A DNA stretch of 28,178 nucleotides from UBA6182 sp964479585 (GTDB lineage Bacteria > Bacillota_I > Bacilli_A > Erysipelotrichales > Erysipelotrichaceae). Numbering within the stretch: position 1 is the first letter of the stretch; every line of letters starts with the position of its first letter. The DNA lies in NCBI GenBank assembly GCA_964479585.1, contig CAYZMP010000020.1:1-28178 (forward strand), given 5' to 3'. Shown in pieces: positions 22,649 to 28,178 of the stretch. The notes under the pieces are model-generated. The model searched no databases. It worked only from the letters and a program-made list of their open reading frames with translations, and was not told the DNA's origin. The position numbers and the translations under genes were made by a program.

Positions 22649-22657
22649 ACAAAAGTA

Positions 22658-22678
22658 AAGGGAGGAGAACCCTCCCTT
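22658..22678 (-). other. Intercistronic hairpin between AOR and moaD
   Basis: On the minus strand AAGGGAGG-GTTCT-CCTCCCTT, an eight-pair perfect stem followed by TTACTTTT. It may act as a weak terminator that lowers moaD expression. It also lies between an AGGAGAT ribosome-site-like sequence and the moaD ATG; folding would bring that site to about 11 bases from the start codon. Confidence 0.65.
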
Positions 22679-22687
22679 ATCTCCTAA

Positions 22688-24484
22688 CTAAATTATATCT
22701 AAGCGTTTTAGTGTTTCTTCCGTTGGGAACGCATTTTCCCAACCACGCACTTTGTAATAATCCGGAAGTGTTACTTTAAGCTTACTAATTGTTCCTTTAG
22801 AAGGCCCTGCTGGAATTGCATCTTCTAATAGACGTTTTGGTAATGTGTCATCTTCTGGTAACATACCTGCATCTTTGTTGAACAAACGTTCGATATTATA
22901 AATACGTTCTCCAACTTCAAGCAAGCCAGTCGCATCATAGTTTGTTCCTGTAGCAGCGTTAATCATTGCAGCATATTCAGGAGCTCCAAGTGCAAAAGAG
23001 GTAAATAAGCACATACCTGTTGAGTCAATAACTGCTGTTAAGTCTTGGAATATTTTCGTCCAAGTTGCTTTACCTTCAGTTTCAAAACGATCTAACGGTT
23101 CAGGCAATCCTAATACTTCAGGAGAAATCATGTATCCACGTACATGACATCCACCACGGTTAGATGTTGCATAAGTGATACCAATTCCTTGAATACCACG
23201 AGGGTCATAAGCTGGTAGTTCTTGTTTTTTAACTGTCATTGATAGTTCTGGAACACCATAATGTTCGCATAAACGATGTGACCCTTGAGCCATTAGTTTG
23301 CCAAGTTCACCTTCTGCATTACCCATGCGTTTGGTCCATTCAACGATTGCTTCGCTGCTTCCCCACTCTAGAGGTACGCCATCACAATCTTCTTCTTTTA
23401 TAAATCCTTTTTGATATAGTTCCATCGCTGCCGCAATTGTACATGGTGCAGAAATAGCATCTAATCCAAGTTCATTACATAAGAAGTTGGCTTCGTTGAT
23501 TGCATGAAGATCATCTACCGCACAGTTGCCTCCATAAGCCCAAATTGGTTCGTACTCTGGTCCACCAATGACTTTACCATCATGGTTAATGACGCGACCA
23601 CAACCGATAGGACAACGATGACAATACCCTTGTTTTACCAAGTACTTTTCACGTAATGTTTCACCGGAAGTGTTATCAGCATTTTCAAATTGTGCTTCTT
23701 GGAAGTTCTTTGTAGGATATGATCCTATGTTGTTAACGATATTAACTAATACGGATGTTCCATACGTTGGTAATCCTTCACCTGTAACACCATTTTCTCT
23801 GATTTTACGATGAGCATCGGTTACAGCTTCACGTAATTTTTCAGGGTTATGTGGTTCAATTACAGTACGTTTACTAGCTACTGCAATTGCTTTTAGGTTT
23901 TTTGAACCCATTACTGCACCAACACCACCACGACCTGCAGCACGATCGCCTTCATTAATAATCGCTGCAATGCGAGATAACTTCTCACCTGCTGGCCCAA
24001 TGTTTAATACAGATACATTAGCATGTCTTTCTTTTAGAGTTGTTTCAACATGCTCTGATTGCTTGCCCCATAAATCTTGAGCATCTAAAATTTCAACTTT
24101 ATCATCTTCAATGTGGATATATACTGGTTTTTCTGATTTACCTTCTACTAAAATAACATCATACCCAGCATAGCGCATTTTTGCTCCCCAAACTCCACCG
24201 GAGTTTGAACTTGCAATCATGTTGTTTAGTGGTGCTTTTGTTACAACCATGTAACGTCCACCTGTAGGAACATTAACCCCTGTTAATGGACCTCCTAAAA
24301 ACGCAATTTTGTTTTCTGGTGACAATGGATCAACTTTCGCGATACCTTCATCATACAAAAGTTTTGTTCCTAGCCCGCGTCCACCAATGTACTTTTTTGC
24401 CAAGTTCTCATCAATTTTCTCCCGTTTAATTGAATGATCAGTCAAATTAATACGTAAGAGAGTTAGATTATACGAAGTAGTCAT
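22688..24484 (-). CDS. aor: Tungsten-type aldehyde:ferredoxin oxidoreductase
   Basis: A 598-residue AOR-family enzyme. Domain 1 (residues ~1-205) has the pterin-binding signatures GGRGLGTKLLY, GPLTG..PTGGRYMV and GRGGVGAVMGSKNLKAI. The [4Fe-4S] ligands are Cys288, Cys291, Cys295 (CHRCPIGC) and Cys492, at nearly the same numbers as in the Pyrococcus furiosus enzyme. DPRGIQGIGITYATSNRGGCH (residues 427-447) is the second pterin and active-site region. The ATG has AGGAGA upstream. AORs hold tungsten or molybdenum in a bis-pterin cofactor and oxidise aldehydes to acids with ferredoxin, or reduce acids. Its Moco/Wco riboswitch, MoaD partner and radical SAM neighbour agree. Whether it uses W or Mo, and its aldehyde, cannot be read from sequence. 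Confidence 0.95.
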   Translation of the reverse strand: MTTSYNLTLLRINLTDHSIKREKIDENLAKKYIGGRGLGTKLLYDEGIAKVDPLSPENKIAFLGGPLTGVNVPTGGRYMVVTKAPLNNMIASSNSGGVWGAKMRYAGYDVILVEGKSEKPVYIHIEDDKVEILDAQDLWGKQSEHVETTLKERHANVSVLNIGPAGEKLSRIAAIINEGDRAAGRGGVGAVMGSKNLKAIAVASKRTVIEPHNPEKLREAVTDAHRKIRENGVTGEGLPTYGTSVLVNIVNNIGSYPTKNFQEAQFENADNTSGETLREKYLVKQGYCHRCPIGCGRVINHDGKVIGGPEYEPIWAYGGNCAVDDLHAINEANFLCNELGLDAISAPCTIAAAMELYQKGFIKEEDCDGVPLEWGSSEAIVEWTKRMGNAEGELGKLMAQGSHRLCEHYGVPELSMTVKKQELPAYDPRGIQGIGITYATSNRGGCHVRGYMISPEVLGLPEPLDRFETEGKATWTKIFQDLTAVIDSTGMCLFTSFALGAPEYAAMINAATGTNYDATGLLEVGERIYNIERLFNKDAGMLPEDDTLPKRLLEDAIPAGPSKGTISKLKVTLPDYYKVRGWENAFPTEETLKRLDII

Positions 24485-24514
24485 AAATTCTCCTTTCTTT
24501 ATTTACTCCTTCAT

Positions 24515-24542
24515 GAAAAAACAAGGGCGTATGACCCTTGTT
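24515..24542 (-). terminator. Riboswitch expression-platform terminator ahead of AOR
   Basis: On the minus strand AACAAGGG-TCATACG-CCCTTGTT then TTTT, between the aptamer and the AOR start. AAGGG in the aptamer 3' side (24582-24586) could pair with CCCTT of the terminator, a possible anti-terminator. The ribosome site lies beyond the terminator, so control is by transcription. Confidence 0.8.
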
Positions 24543-24577
24543 GTATTTACAATTATCAGGCCACACGATAAACATGT

Positions 24578-24664
24578 GGTCCCTTTCCAAACACGGGAGG
24601 CATTTATGTTTCCACAAACACCCAATGGTTAACATTTCATCAAAAGAAAAATTAACTCGGAACC
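24578..24664 (-). promoter_or_regulatory. Moco/Wco-type riboswitch aptamer controlling AOR-moaD
   Basis: On the minus strand: P1 GGTTCC/GGGACC (one G-T pair), then TCCGAG, P2 GTTAA/TTAAC enclosing ATGAA, TGGG, GGAAAC, GCCTCCC and GGAAAGG in the same order and similar spacing as the leader of the ECF operon. P2 differs from that copy by a paired C-G to T-A change (GCTAA/TTAGC versus GTTAA/TTAAC), good evidence for a conserved RNA helix. An extra hairpin CCACAT...GTGTGG (24561-24579) follows before the terminator. The compact form may be the tungsten-cofactor variant, which I cannot decide by eye. Confidence 0.78.
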
Positions 24665-24674
24665 TTGTACTTAC

Positions 24675-24703
24675 ATTATACAAAACTAACATACATTTGA
24701 AAA
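24675..24703 (-). promoter_or_regulatory. Promoter of the riboswitch-AOR transcript
   Basis: On the minus strand: -35 TTTTCA, 17-base spacer, perfect -10 TATAAT, with the start point a few bases before aptamer P1. Confidence 0.6.
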
Positions 24704-24723
24704 GTGAAATCGGTTACATTTTT

Positions 24724-25002
24724 TTACCCACCAGCCCCAGTCTTTAAAAAATGAATCATTATTTTATCGTAACCATGTTTTGCTGCTAGTGTAATAGCTT
24801 TGTAATTTTCGTTATCTTTAATATCTTCATCTGCACCTTGCTCTAATAAATAAGTTACCCAATCAACTTTATTTAAAACTACTGCATGCATTAAAAGCGT
24901 TCTTCCTTGTTGATCTTGTTGGTTTACTTGATTTATAGACCATGTCGTAGATTTTGCATGTTCTAATGTATCTTCATAAAACAACGACCACAACTTGTTC
25001 AT
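24724..25002 (-). CDS. Small ankyrin-repeat protein ending in Gly-Gly
   Basis: A 92-residue protein with two ankyrin repeats: NQQDQQGRTLLMHAVVLNKVD, then VTYLLEQGADEDIKDNENYKAITLAAKHGYDKIMIHFL. The protein starts directly at the stop of the radical SAM gene (TAA then ATG) with GGAGTG upstream, so they are co-translated. It ends TGAGG; a free C-terminal Gly-Gly is unusual outside ubiquitin-fold sulfur carriers and modifiers, but it may be chance in so short a tail. Ankyrin repeats bind proteins. From its position it may be an accessory or adaptor for the radical SAM protein or AOR. No enzymatic motif is seen. Confidence 0.8.
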   Translation of the reverse strand: MNKLWSLFYEDTLEHAKSTTWSINQVNQQDQQGRTLLMHAVVLNKVDWVTYLLEQGADEDIKDNENYKAITLAAKHGYDKIMIHFLKTGAGG

Positions 25003-26052
25003 TTAAATACACTCCACAAATCCACGTGTCCACAAACAATCAGCACATGATGGGTATTGACCATTGCAGTCACACAAAGAATCATTAACATAATCACAAG
25101 ACTCTAATAAATCACAGTCTGGACATGATGGGAAACGATTAGCGTAGTTTTGAAAGCGAAGATCTTTATAGTTTTTCTGCTCATAAATATCTTCTATGCT
25201 TTTTTCATTTGCATTTCCATAATAAAACTTGCTAACTTCTTTTCTACGTCCAAACACATATTCAATAGTATCATGAGCAAATCGATAACAAGGTGAAATA
25301 CTGCCATCCGCCACAATCGTTAGTGTACTATCCTCCACAAACACACATTTTCTTTCTGTCTTTAATTCAAAATGTGGAAACTTCGTTTGCATTTGATTTG
25401 ATAATGCCTTATTCAACCAGATTTTTCGATACTCTTTCATCGTTTCATTAGAATCGATAGTATAGCAAATCAAATCTTTTGACACAAAATTTTGTGGTAA
25501 TAAATTCGAAATAATCAGTTTCATAAACCCCATTTTCTTTAATTCGGGAATTAATTTTTCTACTTCATCAATGTTCCACTTACTTAACACTAGTTGTGCT
25601 ACAAGGTGTGGTCTTAGCTGTTTTTTTTCTTTACGTAAATCAACTAGTCTTTTTAAGTTTTCACGCAAACGATCCAACTCAAATGTTCTAATTTTCTTAA
25701 ATGTTTCATCAAGACCATCTACAGAAACAATAATCTGATCAAATTCATCCACTAATGTATGAAGGGTTTGATTATTCCAAACATACCCATTGGTTGTGAT
25801 CGAGCGTTTAACTTTTGGAAGTTGTTTCATTAACTCATTAAAATCAGGATGGGTTGTTGGTTCTCCAATTCCACCAATAACAATATGCTCCAGCGCTTGC
25901 ATGTTATGCATTTGATTGTTTATGTTAATAAACAGTTGTTTGTTCATTGAAAGCATTGGGTCTTTCCAGTTACGCTGAAAACAACTCACACATCCTAAGT
26001 TGCATGTTTGAGTTAATTCTATGTAAATTTTCTTTATTGGTGAATCAAACAT
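25003..26052 (-). CDS. Radical SAM/SPASM protein, probable AOR-associated (tungsten cofactor) maturase
   Basis: The start taken is the ATG at 26052 (MFDSPIKKIY); a TTG two codons earlier is possible, and neither has a strong ribosome site. The 349-residue protein has the radical SAM motif CNLGCVSC (Cys17, Cys21, Cys24), the GGIGEPTTHPDF glycine-rich SAM segment and SVDGLD. A C-terminal SPASM-type cluster follows, with many cysteines (CSPCYRF-like ISPCYR, then CPDCDLLESC, CDCNGQYPSCADC). SPASM proteins carry auxiliary Fe-S clusters and modify peptides or proteins. A subfamily sits next to tungsten AOR genes (the Pyrococcus cmo 'cofactor-modifying' gene and relatives); gene order here fits that subfamily. 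The target is unknown. Confidence 0.85.
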   Translation of the reverse strand: MFDSPIKKIYIELTQTCNLGCVSCFQRNWKDPMLSMNKQLFININNQMHNMQALEHIVIGGIGEPTTHPDFNELMKQLPKVKRSITTNGYVWNNQTLHTLVDEFDQIIVSVDGLDETFKKIRTFELDRLRENLKRLVDLRKEKKQLRPHLVAQLVLSKWNIDEVEKLIPELKKMGFMKLIISNLLPQNFVSKDLICYTIDSNETMKEYRKIWLNKALSNQMQTKFPHFELKTERKCVFVEDSTLTIVADGSISPCYRFAHDTIEYVFGRRKEVSKFYYGNANEKSIEDIYEQKNYKDLRFQNYANRFPSCPDCDLLESCDYVNDSLCDCNGQYPSCADCLWTRGFVECI

Positions 26053-26060
26053 AATCAATC

Positions 26061-26804
26061 TTATCCATTTCCGTTTTTATAGCGAATAAAGACATGTTTT
26101 ATGTTGCTTTTTGGTGTCGGTCTTTCATCAATTTCAAATGTTTTTAAATAACGAATCATTGGTGTCATCTTTGAAAACCCATAGTTACGTGAATCAAAAT
26201 CAGGATATTTTTTAACCAGCAAGTTTCCTACTTCTCCTAAAAACGCCCAACCCTCCTCATCAGCAACATCATCAATTGTGCTACGTAGAATATTTCTAAG
26301 TTGTTTCTTTGTCTTTTCTGACATTTTTTGTTGTGTTTTACTAGCTTCCTCATTATCCGGTGCTGCAATAACTTCAATATAAATGAATCGATCACAAGCC
26401 GCAATAAATGGAGATGGTGTTTTCTTTTCACCAATCCCAAACACTTTTTTTCCTGCTTCTCTTAAACGTATGGCTAATCGAGTAAAATCACTATCACTAG
26501 ATACAATACAAAAACCTTCTATACCTTGAGGTGAGTACAATATATCCATCGCATCGATGATCATTGCACTATCCGTTGCATTTTTTCCTGTCGTATAACC
26601 ATATTGTTGAATTGGAGTAATAGCATTTTCTAATAAGTGTGGTTTCCATCCAGATAAATTTGGTTTTGTCCAATCACCATATATACGCTTAATAACAGGC
26701 GTACCATATCGAGTAACTTCTTCAATGATGCCTTTTATATTATTATAAGGGACATTATCAGCATCAATTAAGACAGCTATCCTTAAATCTTGTTGTATTT
26801 CCAT
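26061..26804 (-). CDS. NYN-domain (LabA/DUF88) protein with C-terminal OST-HTH/LOTUS-like domain
   Basis: The start chosen is the ATG at 26804 (MEIQQDLRIA) with GAGG five bases upstream; an in-frame GTG seven codons earlier lacks such a site. The 247-residue protein has a PIN-like NYN nuclease domain: VLIDADNVPYNN, acidic residues in ATDSAMIIDAMD, and VSSDSDFTRLAIRLREAGKKVFGIG. A C-terminal segment (about residues 165-245) resembles an OST-HTH/LOTUS RNA-binding domain. All the expected acidic metal-binding positions appear present, so RNase activity is plausible. It lies eight bases before the radical SAM gene, likely co-transcribed, though no functional link is obvious. Confidence 0.85.
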   Translation of the reverse strand: MEIQQDLRIAVLIDADNVPYNNIKGIIEEVTRYGTPVIKRIYGDWTKPNLSGWKPHLLENAITPIQQYGYTTGKNATDSAMIIDAMDILYSPQGIEGFCIVSSDSDFTRLAIRLREAGKKVFGIGEKKTPSPFIAACDRFIYIEVIAAPDNEEASKTQQKMSEKTKKQLRNILRSTIDDVADEEGWAFLGEVGNLLVKKYPDFDSRNYGFSKMTPMIRYLKTFEIDERPTPKSNIKHVFIRYKNGNG

Positions 26805-26850
26805 GTTTTCCTCATTTTCTAACACGTGCTTTGCTTTATTTTAACATACT

Positions 26851-28023
26851 TTATTTTGTTTCGTTTAAGAAATCCCAAGCGATTTGAGCTAATCCTTCCG
26901 CTAAAACAGCAATATTTTTATCATCCCACTCAAAAGAAGGATGATGGTGGAAAACTGGATGATCAATATCTTTTGCAATCCCCACAAAGACAAATGCACT
27001 CGGTACTTCCTTTGCAATAAACGCAAAATCTTCTCCACCCATCATTGGTTGTGATAACTCATGAACATTTTCTTTTGATAGCACTTTTGAAAAAGCACGT
27101 TTTGCTAGTTCTACCATAGCTTCGTCATTAACTAACACCGGATATTTTCGAATGTATTCAACTTCTGCTTTTGCATAAAAAGAAGATGCAATGTTTGTTG
27201 AGATTTGCTTAATTTTGTTTTCAACTTCTAAACGAGTTATTTCATTTAATGTTCGAACTGTGCCTGTTATTTTCATCGTATCAGGTATTACATTAAAAGC
27301 ACTACCTGCATTTACTTGACCTATGGACACGACAACGGGGTCAAATGGATCAGATGAGCGACTCACAATACTTTGAAGCCCTAAAATTATATGTGCTCCA
27401 ATTAAGATAGGATCAATCGTAGTGTGTGGCATCCCACCATGACCTCCTTTTCCAATGACAGTAATCGAAAACTCATCTGGTGCAGCCATCATAGCACCAG
27501 CCATCGTATGTGCCTCATTTTCTACAATATGACCCATTAAATGACATCCAAAAGCAGCATCTACATTTTGTAGTACTCCTTCTTGAATCATCGGAAGTGC
27601 TCCACCAAAGTTTTCTTCCGCTGGTTGAAACATAAGCAACACTTTCCCATGAAGTTTATCCTTAATGTGATGTAGTGCAACTCCAGCTAACGCCAATCCT
27701 GCAGTATGTCCATCATGTCCACATGCATGCATTTTGTTTGCTACTAATGATTTAAGAGCATGCGATGGATCTTCATCAATGGCTAAACCATCCATGTCTG
27801 CACGAAGCAACACCGTCTTACCAACATGTGCCCCTTCAATGGTGGCGATGATTCCTGTTTTTGCAATGTTTGCTTTATAAGGTATATTGTGTTTTTCTAA
27901 AAAAGAGATAATGGTTTTGGCAGTTTCAAATTCTTCAAAGCCTAACTCAGGAAATTGATGTATTTTATGTCTTAGTAGTATTGCTTGTTCTAGGTGTTTC
28001 TCTACGATTGATTTAAAGTTCAT
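26851..28023 (-). CDS. M20-family amidohydrolase (N-acyl-amino-acid/hippurate hydrolase type)
   Basis: The start is the ATG at 28023 with AAGGAG eight bases upstream; a GTG six codons earlier overlaps that site. The 390-residue M20D metallopeptidase has HQFPELGFEE, LLRADMDGLAI, MHACGHDGHT (Cys and His metal ligands), FQPAEENFGGA (catalytic and ligand Glu), GCHLMG and the C-terminal PVFHHHPSFEWDD. A dimerisation domain lies in the middle (VIGKGGHGGMPHTTIDPI). Such enzymes remove acyl groups from N-acyl amino acids, peptides or related amides. It begins the operon leading to the NYN, radical SAM and ankyrin genes, behind a near-consensus promoter. Acyl specificity cannot be told. Confidence 0.93.
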   Translation of the reverse strand: MNFKSIVEKHLEQAILLRHKIHQFPELGFEEFETAKTIISFLEKHNIPYKANIAKTGIIATIEGAHVGKTVLLRADMDGLAIDEDPSHALKSLVANKMHACGHDGHTAGLALAGVALHHIKDKLHGKVLLMFQPAEENFGGALPMIQEGVLQNVDAAFGCHLMGHIVENEAHTMAGAMMAAPDEFSITVIGKGGHGGMPHTTIDPILIGAHIILGLQSIVSRSSDPFDPVVVSIGQVNAGSAFNVIPDTMKITGTVRTLNEITRLEVENKIKQISTNIASSFYAKAEVEYIRKYPVLVNDEAMVELAKRAFSKVLSKENVHELSQPMMGGEDFAFIAKEVPSAFVFVGIAKDIDHPVFHHHPSFEWDDKNIAVLAEGLAQIAWDFLNETK

Positions 28024-28043
28024 AATGATAGCTCCTTGCACAG

Positions 28044-28072
28044 ATTATAAAGCAAGTAGACTTTCACTTCAA
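28044..28072 (-). promoter_or_regulatory. Promoter of the amidohydrolase-NYN-radical SAM operon
   Basis: On the minus strand: -35 TTGAAG, 17-base spacer, perfect -10 TATAAT, with a short leader of about 15 bases before the start codon. Confidence 0.7.
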
Positions 28073-28081
28073 TAAAGCATT

Positions 28082-28113
28082 AAAAAAGGGGCTGTAACGA
28101 ATAAATAGCTCCT
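28082..28113 (-). terminator. Terminator-like hairpin, minus strand
   Basis: On the minus strand AGGAGCT...AGCCCCT (one mismatch, 13-base loop) followed by TTTTTT. It would stop transcription arriving from a gene beyond the right edge. Confidence 0.5.
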
Positions 28114-28122
28114 AAATAAAAC

Positions 28123-28161
28123 AAAAGCAGAGAAATCTCAAAAGAGAAGCCTCTGCTTTTT
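28123..28161. terminator. Bidirectional intrinsic terminator at the right edge
   Basis: AAAAGCAGAG and CTCTGCTTTT form a ten-pair stem with a small inner TCTC-AAAA-GAGA hairpin; T-rich tracts follow on both strands. It probably ends a gene lying beyond the right edge, in tandem with the hairpin at 28082-28113. Confidence 0.65.
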
Positions 28162-28178
28162 GTTATAATTTAAGTATG

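Noticed and set aside
24468..24747. Small frames on both strands across the AOR leader
   Set aside because: They cover the riboswitch, its terminator and the promoter; the RNA structure explains the sequence better than either peptide.
1..28178. TGA read as tryptophan (mycoplasma code)
   Set aside because: Several genes end in TGA at the expected family length (for example the KAS III-like gene and an ECF ATPase), and no conserved gene needs TGA read through.
1..28178. Mobile elements, CRISPR arrays or prophage
   Set aside because: No transposase, integrase, phage structural gene, direct-repeat array or terminal inverted repeats were found.

Overview
The window reads as chromosomal DNA from a low-GC, Gram-positive-lineage anaerobe or facultative fermenter (Bacillota or the Mycoplasmatota border, such as Haloplasma/Izemoplasma-like groups). 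The signs are AT-rich genes, strong AGGAGG-type ribosome sites, TTG and GTG starts, a lipoprotein signal, ECF transporters, acetate kinase with a cre-like site and a CCA-encoding tRNA. TGA is used as a normal stop, so the code is standard. The lineage is an inference; there is no rRNA or other decisive marker.

Left part (1-4.9 kb): the 3' part of a TraB-family membrane protein, a membrane-anchored LuxR-type regulator, a sugar-nucleotidyltransferase, tRNA-Thr(GGT), maf and a TetR regulator.

Middle (4.9-15.7 kb): one long minus-strand operon, thiolase - SDR reductase - alpha/beta hydrolase - KAS III-like enzyme - livH - livM - livG - livF - livJ - CoA-transferase - alpha/beta hydrolase, apparently running on into tetR and maf. 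The enzymes fit uptake and beta-oxidation of a short hydroxy- or keto-acid such as 3-hydroxybutyrate: CoA transfer, oxidation to acetoacetyl-CoA, thiolysis to acetyl-CoA. Divergently transcribed ackA could then yield ATP from acetyl phosphate. A TGAAT-N4-ATTCA dyad lies at the start of the operon transcript. The substrate is not proven. A pyroglutamyl peptidase gene follows ackA.

Right part (17.8-25 kb): the most interesting region. Two leader RNAs on the minus strand look like molybdenum/tungsten-cofactor (Moco/Wco) riboswitches, each followed by an intrinsic terminator. One precedes a tungsten-type aldehyde:ferredoxin oxidoreductase (AOR) gene and a MoaD-like gene. The other precedes a tightly overlapped seven-gene operon: ECF S-component, membrane-anchored sulfite-oxidase/molybdopterin-fold domain protein, two ECF ATPases, EcfT, MobB and an APH-like small-molecule kinase. 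I propose that this operon is a dedicated ECF importer for a molybdopterin/tungstopterin compound, or for the metal oxyanion, with a pterin-binding-like extracytoplasmic partner and a possible salvage kinase. The specificity is inferred from riboswitch and gene context. Upstream of AOR lie a radical SAM/SPASM protein of the AOR-associated maturase type and a small ankyrin protein ending in Gly-Gly; with an NYN-domain protein and an M20 amidohydrolase they form a further minus-strand operon (25-28 kb).

No insertion sequences, CRISPR arrays, prophage genes or long gene-free stretches were seen; the gaps that exist are all under 300 bases and are filled by promoters, terminators, a tRNA or riboswitches.
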